From Chloranthus sessilifolius (lineage: Eukaryota > Streptophyta > Magnoliopsida > Chloranthales > Chloranthaceae): DNA of 64,000 nucleotides. Both the position numbers and the translations under genes were made by a program. Below are positions 11,901 through 25,234 of this stretch, piece by piece. Each line of letters starts with the position of its first letter. The first letter of the stretch is position 1. The DNA lies in the NCBI GenBank assembly GCA_021018995.1, contig CM037587.1, positions 92,127,751-92,191,750 of the forward strand, written 5' to 3'. Under the pieces are notes generated by a model that was given only the letters and a program-made list of their open reading frames with translations, did not search any database and was not told the origin of the DNA.

Positions 11901-14900
11901 AACTCAGTAAAAGTGGAATAAATAGGTTAGTAGCTGTTTTTTTGTTCGAATTCAAATATATATTTCTTGTAGAAAATAACCAAAGAGCATATTCCACTTC
12001 CTTCACATGATTCAGCTCATGCATAAACAGTGGAAAAAAAAAATTCATTGGTGACATTAGTGCATGATAGGGTACACTGGTGCACAGGGGCACTGTACGA
12101 AGCTGCAGGAGTTATGTTCCACATTGGTCATATAGTCACAAAAGCCTCCGACTTTTTCAAAAATCAGAAAAAGTCGGTGACTTGCAGTCATCACAACTTT
12201 ATCACCAATTAATCAACTAAGTCGCGACTCTCCCGATTAATTGGTGATGTTCGTGGTGTGGTCCGATTTTTTCTTCCTTATCACTTATCAGATTTTTTAC
12301 TATTGTGTTCAGTTTGTTCATATTTAGGTTTTGCCTATCTTCTACTATATTTTTCAGTAGTATCTTTATTTTTAACTTGAAATATATTATGATACACTTT
12401 TTATTTCTTTTTTATTTTATTTTATTTTTCCCGATTTTTGTTCAACTTTGACTGCTATGACTTGTTTTTGCCGATTTATTACGACCCCCGACTTTGTGGC
12501 TATATTTGGTCCTGGTTAGATTAGGGATTTTTTAAATGTTCCGTGGGAAGAGTAGAGAAGATTGATTCTCATAAAGACAAATTAGATACCTCCAAGGCTC
12601 CAACCTCGTGAGAAATGGCTTTGGTGCCCAAGTGAAAAATGGCTTTGGTGCTAAGAGCTGGGGATTGGTTTTGCACCACTTGCCGGAACCTTAACTTCTG
12701 GCGTACGAAGAAGGTCTGCCACCGGTCAGGGTGTGGCTCAACCGGAGTGGATAGGGTGGTGGTTAAGGCTGCCGATGATCCTATAGCTGGCAAGTTTGTT
12801 AATCGCCAAGAGGTCCTCAATGAGTGCCAGCTGCGAGACCTTGGAGACAGATGGTCTATCGCCGGCAAGAATTTTAAACGAGATTCAGGCTCGCACTTGG
12901 GAGGAGCTAGCCACCGCCGTCGAGGGATTTCGTTTGCCGATGTTGTGGGGACGGATGACCAGATCCGGAGGGAGGAGGAGTTGGTGGACGTCTCAGCTAC
13001 CCCCTTCAGTTCGATACCATCTCACATTGCCAAATCGGGACGTGGTAGAGAACGGCTGGAATTTAACTCCTCCCAGTTTGGGTCTCTTGCAAAGAATTTA
13101 CAACAGTATTGGGTGGTATTATACACCGTAAAAGACACACTATCACTATTCCATTTACATAGGTGGATACAAAGATCCTAGGGTTACACAGAAAGACCAG
13201 CCTTATCTACAATCACATTAACTAAGTTTCTCCTAAGGTTCCCATCAGAGAAGGGAGCCTGGGATTTCTGTCGCAAAAAATTCTTCCGGATTGACGAAGC
13301 CCCAGTGGAGTGTGGTGGGGGAACCATCTGTGGGTGATATTCAGTTAGAGCCGTGGGAAGGTGGGGTCTGGATCCGATTGATTGGCCTTCCAATCCACTC
13401 TTGGAATCCTGAGGTCCTTAGGGGGATCAGGGATCAGTGCAGTAGATTCATTCTCGCTGACCAGAGCTCCGTCAACCTCTAAGATACTAGCGCAGTCCGA
13501 ATCGTGGTCACCGTCGATGCCTGGGAGCACATTCCCAGGTCGTGCGAGATTTGCCTCGACGGTAAAAAACTCAGGGTCTTCATAGAAATGGCGCTCATGG
13601 AGAGAGTGCTCGTCCCGCAACAGTCGAGCGATGAAGCCGCAAGGTCTCGAAAAGCCAGGGTAGACATATTCAGTGGTGCCGCAGAAGAAATCTCGTCGGA
13701 GGTCGAACCACTCGTGGACAGGGTAGATAGGTCATGTTGGCTTATATCGCGATGCTCGGAGGGGGGCAAGGCCGCGGATCCGTCGTGTCACGGTATACAC
13801 AGGGGGTCGTCCTTGACGGCGAGGGGGATTGGTTCCTTGGGGGTTGATGGGAGAGCTCATGCTTCAAGAGAGGAGATTGAAGAGGGTGAGACCCTCGACG
13901 ATCTTCAGGCCCTGAAAGATGAGTTTCCCTACTTCGGGGCTGGCGTGGGGGATACTCTCAATACAACACGATCATCAGAACAGCCGAAATACCACATACC
14001 GCCGAAGTTGATGAAGAATGACAAGTCTCCCAGCTGTACCGACATGGATCTCTTACCGTCGATGTTATCAACGATCAAGAATGTGTCGTACTCCGAAGAA
14101 GGCAACGTACACCTGCAGTTGGAGGTGGTGGGTGAGTCGATGTGGATGTCGGCAAGGAAGGACAAGGTCTGTAGCCGTACCTAGGACCCGATGGAGTAGA
14201 AGCTCTACGTTGCCATTTGGGGAAGGAGAAATCACTGAGATGTGCTGGGGTTGCAACACGTCACGGACCAAATGAAGCTTCTGGAATCCATCCAGCGCGT
14301 CAGTAGAGAACTGACCTCGGGCAGCTTAGGAGGGGGATGGAATGGTCTCTTGGTTCTGATGTAGCACGTGGCTGGCAGTCGAGTTCCTTGAAACCCAGTC
14401 GTCTAGACACGTGGCAGAGTCGTGTCACTAACGTTCCATGTGGGACACAGCTGGCGGGAGGTAACTCTTGGGTCATTTATGTCTTTAAACCGTGGGGTAA
14501 CAGCTGATTAGCTAGCATGGGGTCCATGGTGAGGTTGGTTCGAATTTTGGCTGGGCTGCATTTGATGGATCTGTTTCCACAGGCTTATGGTGGAACAGAG
14601 GATCTGAAGTGGACCCGGGCAGAGAGGGGAGTGACCCGGCGAGTTCAAGAAGCAGTGCAACTCTCCCCATCACACTCATCGACGTCAACAAAGCGGGAGG
14701 AATGGCTTGACGCAAATCCTAATCTGCTTGCCGACATGATTCATCTTCCCTGCTCATCTTTCTCAATCTCTCTGCCGGATCGGCTCCCAGGGATATCGAT
14801 CAAGCACATCGGGTTGGAGGACGGACCCCAAAGTGGCTGCATATTGCCGAAGCCTACCAATGAGAGCAATTACCCTATGGCCACGGTAGATGGGATTGAT

Positions 14901-17900
14901 ATGGAGACTGATTTTTCAGCCGACATCGATCATCTGATTTGTGTTGGCCGCAATCTCGAAATGTCATTCAAGGGATCCGATGAGACCCTCGAGGAGGTGT
15001 TCCGTTCCATCTTGGTTAATCGTCAAGAGCACAAGAAGAAACGTCGGGGTGGATCTCGAGAACTCGCTCGATTACAATGGGGGGTGTCAGATGGGAGGGG
15101 AGTGGGGTGTCTAAATCCCTCTTTGGGTTTCGAACGGGACAGGTGCTATCTGATTATGAAGATGCTATCGTGGAATGTGAGGGGTATCTGTGATTGGAGT
15201 AAACGGGTCGGGGTTAAACAGGTGATCGTTGATCTTAAACTAGTCGTTATTACATTACAAGAAACCAAATGGGGTTGTTGTGACAGGAGAAAAGTGACGT
15301 CGGTGCTGGGAGGAAATCAATGGGACTGGATCGGTGTTGACTTCGTGAGCGCATCAAGTGGCATTCTGGTGGCATGTAACTCGCTGCTTTTTTGACAAAT
15401 TGGATGAGGAAGTGGGGCTGTTTTCGGCCTCGGTGGTGCTTCGGAATAAAGATTCTGGAAAAGTGTGGATGTTTTCAAGTATTTACGGTCCATCTGATGA
15501 TAGAGACCGGGCTGATTTCTGGGGTGAGTTAGCTGCCCTTGCAGTCAGATGGGAAATGGATTTCCCTTTCTAGTTTGGGGGGGGCGGGGATGATTTTAAT
15601 GCAATAAGATAGGGGTTTGAAAAACAGGGTGCGCAGCCAGATGTAGCAGTGATGCGTGATTTCAACTCATTCATTTCTGATTGGGAGTTGATGGATGTTC
15701 CGCTAACCGGTGCAAGGTTCACCTGATCGAATCTCCAAGAGAATCGTTCTTTAAGCAAGTTGGATAGGTTCCTATGCAATTTGGAGTCGCTGGATATTTT
15801 CCTGGGTGCATGTCTTGAGTGCTTAGCCCGGGTTGTATCTGATCACACGACCACTGCTTCTGACTTGTGAATCGCGAAGGAAAGGGCCGACTCCGTTCCG
15901 TTTCGAAAACATGCGATTCAGGCAATTGTTCCTGTTTGATAGGCTGAACCGACACCTTCAGGGACGGCTGCTTATCGTTTCATCTCCAAACTTCATCGGC
16001 TTAAAGAAAAAATTAAGGTGTGGAATAGAGAAGTGTACGGTGTGGTTCAAGTCAAGAGAGAGGCTTTGCTCTTGTGGTTGAAGGAGTTGGACAATTTCGA
16101 AGAGATTAGAAACCTTACGGAGGAAGAGTGAGAAGATAAATACACCAAAAAAATGGAGTTCAATAATGTTTGCATGGCCGAAGATGTGAGCTGGAGACAA
16201 AAGGCCAAGGTAAGATGGCTCAAAGAGGGAGATGTCAATACCAAGTACTTCCATGCGGTTGCCAACGCGCGAAATAAATCGAATTACTTGGGTAGCATTG
16301 CGGTGGATGGAGTGCCCTATCGGGCGAGGAGCAGGTCTGGGAGAGCATCGTCGCTTTCTATAAAAAGATGTCCACAGATGAAGGGCTGCCTCGGCCTGAG
16401 TTGGACAGGATATCTTTTCAATCTCTCTTGGCGGAAGATCGTATGAGTATGGAATAGCAGTTCAGTGAAGAAGAGGTTTGGCGGGTGGTCAGGTTTGGGG
16501 CCAAGAACAAAGCACCGGGACCCGACAATTTCACGAGGGAATGCTTCCGATTTTTTTAGTTGACCATAAAGGCGGATCTGATGGAAGTTATGCACGAGTT
16601 CCATGCAACCAGATTCATAGGGCAGTGCCTAAATTCCACGTTCATCAGTCTCATTCTCAAGAGAGAAGGGGCTGAAGATATTGGCGATTTCCAACCTATA
16701 AGCCTCACCAATTGCCTTTATAAGATTATATCCAAGTTCTTAGCCAATAGGCTCAAACCTGTTATGAGCATGATAATAGCGGGCAACTACAAAGTGTTCA
16801 TACCGATCAAAAACAAAAACAAAAAAAAAAAAATCTGGTTGTGGTTGCCCAAGAGACGACCCACGCGGCTCATCAAAAAAGCCTTCCCACAACCCTGTGG
16901 AAGGTAGATATGGAGAAGGTGTATGATCGGGTTAGTTGGGATTGCTTGGACTATATGCTCAGCAAGCTAGGATTCGGCACGACCAGGAGGAAATGAATGC
17001 GGGGACGTTACTCTTCGACGTGATTATCGGTTCTGAACAATGGCACTCCTGCAGGCAAGGTAGTTAAGGCGGTGTGATGAGGTCATGGCGAAGAGGCTCG
17101 CTACACCATGACGTGGCCATAGCGAAGCCATGGCGAGGCTATTTGTTATTGTAATTTTTTTTTTAATTATTTTATCTATTAATTAGTATTTTTTTTAAAT
17201 ATTTTTTATATAAGAAAAAAATATAGGAAGAAAAAAATTAAACTCCTACTTTGATTCTAATATTGAGGATTTCATGTTCTAGTAATAAACAAATATCAAT
17301 AAATACAAATCAAATATGAAACATCAACAAATTTGCAATATGGTAAGTATAAATAAATAAATATGAAATATCAACAAATATAGAATATTAAAACATATGA
17401 AATATTAAGTACACATATGGTAGTGTCGTCGACGTTGAGGTTTCGGCAACGCTGATGTTGGTAGTTGTTGTGACGAGAGAGAGAGAGAGTTGAAGCTTTT
17501 ATAACTTATAAGTTGAGGTTTTGTAACTTGTAAGTTAACTTTTGTAACCTATACGTTATAAAAATGTCATAACTTATAAGTATTATACGTTATTATCCAA
17601 AAAATAAAATAACGTGAATAGCAACGCCATAATGCTACTCCGTCGTGGCGACTCTATGGCGTGGCTATTTAGTCGGCGTGGCTATTTGGTTATATATAGC
17701 GTTTCCCATTGCCATTCGCCATGGCGAGGCCATAGTGAGGCTATAGCGTGGCCTTGACAACCATGCCTGCAGGATACTTTAAGAGTTCCAAAGGTATCCG
17801 TCAATGGGATCCGCTCTCCCCTTTCCTTTTCAACATGGTGGGCGAAGCGTTATCTAGGCTTTTAATGCGTGTCAGGCATCTGAATCTCATAACTGGAATT

Positions 17901-20900
17901 CAAGTGGGTGCTCAAGGTAGACACATCTCGCACCTTCAATTTGCGGATGACACTATACTTTTCGGTAAGGCTGATGTTGCGGAGTTCAAATCGTTGGTTG
18001 ATGTCCTCTCGGTGTATGAGGCTGTCTCGGGACAGCGCATCAATTTTTTCAAGTCCGCTATCACGAGTATTGGTACTGATAAGTTGCTAATGACAGATCT
18101 AGTGCAAACGGAGGATTGTAAGATCGAGAAGCTTCTAATTAAGTACCTGGGGCTGCCTCTCGACCTTAGACAGCCTACTATTAGAGAGTGGGAACCGGTA
18201 GTGCAATGGTTCGAACAACGGTTGTCTTCGTGGAAAGGGAAGTTGCTCAGCAGTGGAGGCTACCTCATCCTAGTGAAGGCAGTCTTATCGTCGTTGCCTA
18301 TCTTCTACATGTTTATGTTCAAATGTCCAGTGGGAGTCATCAACTGGCTAGAGCAAATTCAACGGTGTTTCCTATGGGAGGGGTGAGGTGCTAGACAAAC
18401 GATATCACCTAGTTAACTAGGACACTTGTTAGCTGTCCGTCGAATGTGGTGGCCTGGGAACTCGTTGCTTGAGGTGAACCAATATCTTGATCCTAGGTAA
18501 ATGGTTCTGGCGAGCGGGGAGGGCGGAGGAAAGGGACAATCTTTGGCGAGTGGTGTTGCGCAAGAAGTATGGGCAGACTAGCGGTCATTGGGGTATCTGC
18601 AACACGGTTCACAAAGGAACTTCAGCCTGGTGGAAAAATGTCTGCAGCACTTGGTCATTTTTTGCTAGAGGGTTGCGGTTCAGTTGGGGTTGTGGTACTC
18701 GTATCCGGTTCTGGGAAGATGCATGGGTAGATTCGAGACCCCTCAAGGCCTCCTTCCCGGACATCTATGCCATATCATTGAACCCTCTAGGATTGATAGA
18801 GGATTTTGTTTCAAAAACTCAGGGGGGTAGATTGCGGGATGTTACTACCAGAAGATTGTTGAGGGACGAGGAGGTGACTTCGTTCTCAAATCTTATTCAT
18901 AAGCTCTATGAGGTACAGCGGAACCTTCACGGTCAAAACACGCTCATATGGAGCCTAAGCAGAGAGGGAAACTTCAGCGTTAAATCATATTACAGGATGC
19001 TTACATGCCGCCCGTTGATCAGATTCCAAGGTGTTAGGTTGTGGAAGGAGGCCATTCCTCCCAAAATCAAGTTTTTTGCATGGACTCTGTTTAAAGAGAA
19101 AATTCTAACGATAGATCAGCTTATTCGAAGGGGGAAGGAAATTCATAACTGATGCGTACGGTGTAGCAATGGGGAGGAGACCGCTTCGCATCTCCTTCTT
19201 CACTACGGGGTGGCTCATGAAGTCATCAGATTTGGAGTGTCGATATTAAATAATTTGGTATGAGTTGGGTGATGTCGGCAACTCCTTACCTTCATTTCCT
19301 AATATGGGCGTCAGTCAAAATGGAGGGTCAACTTGGGGATTACTGGATGGCAGCCCCTTTCGTCGTCTATTGGAGTTTATGGCGCGCGAGAAATATGCGA
19401 ATTTTCGAGAATAAAAGCCGCCCGGTGGGGATGATCATGAAGTCGGTCCGAGACCTGGTGTGGTGTTGGGTGGCTAGAGTCGGGAATGTTCTTAGCGTCG
19501 ACTCCTATATATGGGACCCGGGCTAAGTTGGTCGCGTCCAAGAGCTGTTTTTTTATAGCAGTTTTTTGTGTTGTTCGTTGTCATGCTGGTCTTTTTCTGC
19601 TTTTTTTGGTCGTGTCGTTGTATTGATCTTTTCAGCGCCTTGCTGCTTTTCAATATAATATCCATTACTGATATAAAAAAATAAAAAAATAAAAAATTTT
19701 ATCCCCCTAGGTTCATAGGGTCTGATTATGCAAAACCGGTACAATCTCAAATCCAAATGTTTAGGGAGTCGAAGTCTTGTTCCATCTTGGTCCTAGTTGG
19801 ATTAGGGACTTTTAAAATTTTCATGGGGAGAAGAGAAGATTGATTGACATATAGACAAATTAGATACCTCGATCCTTGTGAGAATATTTTCCCCCCTAGG
19901 TCCGTAGGGTTTGAACTTTGAGGATGCAAAAGGTTACAAACTCAAATGCAAATATTTAGATTTTGAACTATACAGTATGATTAAAGGACCTGATACAAAG
20001 ATCCAGTGGATCAAAGAAAAAAAGCAAGAAAAAAGCATCTCCAATGTGTGAATCAAAGTGGTCAACTCCCTTTAAAATGAATGGCAACAGTGAAAATCTC
20101 TAAAATCATTTTAGACATTCATTTTGAGAGCATTAACTACTTTGATTTACATAATAGAAATGTGTTTTAGTCCCCATCTCCGATACCATAAATTTTGATC
20201 ATGATCTTTTTTTAGCTCACACATGGTAACTAACCCGTTCCAAAATGAAGTAGTGGAACGCGTAATTTGTTTTTGCATGGTTTGCAATGGGTGTGACACC
20301 ATTTTTTATTGTGTTTTTCGAAGGACCTGAAACAATGATTTGACAACTCCCCAAGCCATAAATCCTCCAGACAGACCACCAGGTTTCTCACACAATAGCA
20401 AGTCCCCAAGCCACAGATTCTCCCAGAATCTAACTTTACTTCCATCTCCCACTTGAAACCTTTTCCAAGCTAAAGTGGAGAGTCCTCTCCCGAGCCCCAT
20501 GCATACTAAGGGCTCGTTCGAGAGCTCCTTTCTGTGCAGAATCTGAGTTTCAACCCAGATTTTAGGTCGATTCTGATGTTTTCTGTGTGAATCTGCCGTT
20601 TGAGAGAATGCATTGGGACTGGAGCTTTCTGCGTGAATTTGAGAGATAGCGACAGGTGCTCGTCGGAGGAATTGGATCGGAAACCCTCAGAATCTGAGCT
20701 CAGATTTCCCTCTTGCCATTATACTCAGCCAAAGGAAGAACAGTGGATAAAGTCTTCCAGCCAACGGCTATTTTCCAATAGATATGTTCAGGTAATAGTC
20801 CTTGTATCTGCTAGTTTTTGTAGGGGATTGAAAGATTATACCCAGATAAATTTTATTCGTGATTATAAATTATTTCATGGATTGGGGATTAATTCAAAGA

Positions 20901-23900
20901 TATTGATGTGGTCAATTTGAAGGAAAATTTGATTAAAAAGAACACATCCATATCTGTTCCTTTTCTCTGGGTTTTTTTTTTTATGGAAGAGCTTTTAATT
21001 CTTCATCCATCCAATGCCTCTTTTTTTCTTTTTTTCTTTTTATTATTATTATTTTATATTTTATAAAAGCAAAAATTTCTGTTAAATACAAATATACATT
21101 TCCCCTTTTCTTATTTTGCCCATTTCTCTATAGATGTATAATGTTCTACATTAAAAATATCTGTCATATTATATAATTTTTGTTAGTTCAAGTTTATTTC
21201 AATCTAAATCAGTTATAGGTTATATATTATAATTTCTTACTTTTTTTGAAGCAAATAGATTAGAAACAATGAAACAGGGGATGTTTCAGGCATTGGGACA
21301 AAAGGATTTGGTGAGGGGGCATGCTTTGAGTTTATAAAGGCTTATTTTTTACACATCAATCTAATATGTCTCAGCCAAAAATATTGAAAAACAAAGATTT
21401 AATATTGTGAGCAGATTAGATTGGCTTTCATTAATAGGAAGAAATCTAAACAAACAATGGCAACATATTCTGTACCTATCTAGGAAGGGAACCCAGAAAA
21501 GAATCCCAAGGTTTCACAAAACAGAGGTTGTTTAACCAAGGAGGCAATGGTTAGTTTGGTTTTCACTTGTCCTCAAGATACCAAACCTATGCCCTTAGAG
21601 AAATTCAAAGTATCAGATGCAAACCCAAGTGTAAATTTTAGCAAAATATCAAATAAACACATCACCCGCCTACTGATTTACATATAGCACAATTTCATAA
21701 TCATTGATCCCATCTCCATCTCACACTACCTCTAAAACCCCATCTTCACCTCCACGAGTAACTCAATTGCAATTGGTGCCTCAAACTTCATTTCCACCAC
21801 CATTACCATCTCGTGAGGCAGATCAAACCCAGCGGACCGTGACTCAAACTACATCTCCACCCCAATCCCCATCTCATAAGATAGCTCAAAACCAACCTAG
21901 ATTAATTCAACTTCTGTCGGAAGACCCTCAACATCAGGAAGAAACCTCCCATCGGCCAGCTTTGCAGTCCAAAACCCATATACTAAGCCAACATTGCTGC
22001 CGGTTAGCTTAGGTAGCCAACCTACACTAGTAGCAGAGTCTGATCCCCTAGTTACACCCACACCTTCAACTGCCACTCCAGAGTCACTTTTTTTTTATAA
22101 CCTGGGTATCCGGGCCTCTTAGAGCACCCACCTAATCCCAGGGGCATATGCGCACTCCAAATTCAGCACATGCCGGGTCAGCACAGGATATAGATCCCTA
22201 GGGTGGCCTCAAGGGGGGGAGGAGATTCGAACTCAGGTCTCCTGCTTTTGGAAGTAGGTACCTGGCCAGCTCGCTTAACCCCTTGAAGTTTCCAGAGACA
22301 CTTGCTATGCCACAATCATTAGAGACTACAGCTGATTCCCTCAATCCTGCTCAGCCACCAAGTGAATCTTCATATTGAACACAGAAAATAAATAAAATAA
22401 AAATGTACAAAGAATGAAGCATGTAAGGCTAAAACACAAGCCTACAAATGGTTCATTGTTGAGGATACAAACTGAATACTAACTTTTTAGTATATGTTTT
22501 ATATATTATTAGGGTGCATCTCTGTTTGGTGAATTTCATCTCACATTGAATTTATGGAGGCTTGAAGACTTATGATCATATGATTATGAAGTTAAGAGAG
22601 GGAGTGGGAATCATACTTCCTAAAAAATTTGTTGTATGGCAATGAGTTCCTAATTTTTTAGATTCCCTTATCGTCCAACATTAGAAATCTGAAGGACATA
22701 TAGCAGGTTTTTTGTTAATGTACTGTCTGAAAAAATTAGCTGTGCCTAAATAATCATGACTTTTCATGCTTAATCAATTGTGAAGAACTTCAGAACCAAT
22801 GATGGGTTCCACACCTTCTTGATTTATCAGCAGTAGTTTACTTATTCTGCAATGTTGAGGAATGAGGCTGGAATATGCACTAAGCCTAAACTAGAAAGGA
22901 AAGTAGCAGGTTTGTTTGTATTTCTATGAACAAAAGAGAATGAAATTACATCTAAATTTGCCAGTGAGGCCCCTGATTTCATTAGCTAGTCGCAAACATC
23001 TCCAAGGAATGGGACCCTCCCTTGTTAAATGTGATTAGCCAGCCTTGTGGATTCTAACTCCACCTGAAGCTTCATTAAATTATTTTCGCTAGAATCCACT
23101 AAGCCTTGGTAAATAGCTCTCAAAGTAACTCTGTCACCATCATCGCTATTGGCAGCATCGAAGCAGCAAATAAAGGCCCCTTCATGGTCTCTAAATAAGC
23201 ACCCACCCAACAAATAAAGGCCCCTCCACCTCTATAATTTATTGGCTGAACTGTTATCCACTAGATTTTCTCTCCTGCAGCTGTTATATTTGGGACAAGA
23301 AAATGTGATTATGATCATCAGTTATAGGCAAATATTGATGTCCTTTAGTTTTGTCAATGATTGATCCTGCATGTTGTAGTTCATATTATAAAATCTTTTG
23401 TTTCTTTGGCAGCTAAGCAAGCAACGTTGCAAATTCGTGATCTCCGACCACCACGACTTGCAGGTGGGTTGTTGTCGTTGATGGACACAACTCCATGTAC
23501 TTTAGCTTTTATATGTTTGCATAAAGTTGATTGTTACAGGGAGATAAAACCAACTGCCTTCAGCTCAGTTTCAGTTTTTGAAAATGGCCTATATAATTCA
23601 TTAGTCATAGAAGATGGTAATTTGACTTATTATTTTTTACGAACAACAAAACAAAGCAAATAGTTTTCTTAGTGTGTAAAACACTTTTGAGCCATTGATA
23701 TATGCCCAATTCTTTTAATTTTTAGCCTAATCAAACCATCAATTTTCAGGATGTTTAATAGTGCCTTATTGTGCTGCACCTGATAAATTGTTAGGAACAT
23801 TAGGATTCATGGAATCACATTTTCTTTTATCATCTCTTGTGTAGATATTCGAAACCATGGGATCTCCATAGTTTTCTGTTTCTTTTTCTTTATGTTTATC

Positions 23901-25202
23901 TTCTCTTATCTAAGTATAAGTGTTTGGAATTAGGCCGCCAATAATGAGAAGTGGAAGAGTTGGACATGGTCATGATAGAGAGGGTCCTCCAAGAAGTTAT
24001 GATAATAGAAGCAGTGAAAAGGCAAGTACAGTTGGGCAAGTTGGAGGGCATCTTGACTTCTCGTATAGGAGTACACGTTCTACGTCCAGTTGGAACAACT
24101 TTGATGGATCATACAATTATATGGTTCATGATCATCTTGAGGAGGGCAAGCCTGCCATGATGCCGTGCCACAATCCAAGACCAGATTATAGTTCTACTAG
24201 CACCTCCTTACAGGACCTGAGCAAGACCGGGCCTAGGTGCAATTTGAACAAGTTTCATAAAAAATGATCCCTACGCCGACGGCGTAGGGATCATTAATGA
24301 AAAAGATTGCAACCATCGGTGTAGGCGCATTTATTAAAAAAAAAAAAAAAAACTAAGCCGTCGGTGTAGAATATTTGAGTTATGGTGACGACACCTTACA
24401 ATCGTGCAATGGTAGTGTTAGGGACCCATTTTAAAAATAATAGTAATTAAATCAAATTCGAAAAAAGACTCCGTCAAATATGTTCAACCCCATATCGATT
24501 GGTTGCCCGTAAATTTTGAGAGAAATTCGAGTACGGCACATAAACCGATGATTAAGATCACGTTTCTACGGTCATAGCATAACCACTGATTGAATCTATT
24601 CTGAGGATTTTCTGAGAGGAACTTAAAAACAAAGGATTTTGTGTTTTGTAAGAATCTGTCAGGAATCTGAGTGGTTTAAGAACGCATATGGTGAAAATCA
24701 GGAATCTGAGTATGCTAAGAATCTGTCAGGATTCTGAGTGTCCAAAATCTGAGCTTTTCTGGGAAAAACCAGGAAACACCTGAACGAGGCCTAAGAGTTT
24801 ACAAGCCTAATTCTCCAAGTATCGCTTGACTGACCATACTTCTGGAGGAAAATATTTCTCCATTTTGCATTGGAATCCTGACCGATTCTCCAAAGCCGTT
24901 AATAATGCTTCATTCTCTCCACTGTTCATTCAAACACAACATCATGATTTTCTCCTCTACGTTTGCCTCTTCCTCCCCAAAATTGAAAGTTTTGAGTTTT
25001 AGGTGGATCTCCATCCAATTCTTACAGTCATAGTGATAAATTTCAGCGAATTGCTCCAAAATTTTGCCAAAATTCTCTGAAACAGGGGTCAAACAAAAAG
25101 TTCAGCAAAAATCCAGTGCTTTCGGCAAAAATTTTAAAATTATGTTAAATTTGGCGAAATTAATAAATTTTCAAAACTATTGCCTTTTTCAAATATTAAA
25201 TG

Positions 25203-25234
<32 letters not shown>

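Larger units (their letters stand above)
12613..19697 (+). mobile_element. LINE-3: nearly full-length L1-type retrotransposon in PP2C intron 1
   Basis: About 7.1 kb with ORF1 (12.6-15.15 kb), ORF2 (from ATG 15156) and a 3' tail ending in an (A)n/taaaa tract at 19672-19697. A 710-bp MITE interrupts ORF2 at 17056-17765. Antisense to the PP2C gene. The start is where LINE sequence follows the 12505-12613 repeat. A duplication of about 24 bp (aaatggctttggtgc) occurs at its very 5' end. Confidence 0.85.
20510..24791. mobile_element. PIF/Harbinger-type element (non-autonomous, 4.28 kb)
   Basis: The inverted ends are GGGCTCGTTCGAGAG and GGCCTCGTTCAGGTG, flanked by TAA duplications at 20507-20509 and 24792-24794. 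The restored target ctCTTAGta matches eight of nine positions of the published maize PIF preference CWCTTAGWG. The insertion splits a minus-strand LINE between RLVN and YAWGSG. Both subterminal regions carry 'aatctgag/cagaatctgag' words. No DDE transposase was recognised. The interior holds a SINE, an RNase H scrap and unrecognised open frames. Confidence 0.75.

Noticed and set aside
13504-14184. Independent host gene of 226 codons
   Set aside because: It sits in the position and order of LINE ORF1, following the WIRLIGLP block in a shifted frame.
12505-19887. Long terminal repeats around LINE-3
   Set aside because: The repeats are part of a tandem unit of about 190 bp that continues beyond, the enclosed element is a non-LTR retrotransposon with a poly-A tail, and TG..CA ends are missing.
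22224-22290. tRNA gene suggested by A- and B-box words
   Set aside because: No cloverleaf could be drawn; a poly-A tail and target duplication show a SINE.
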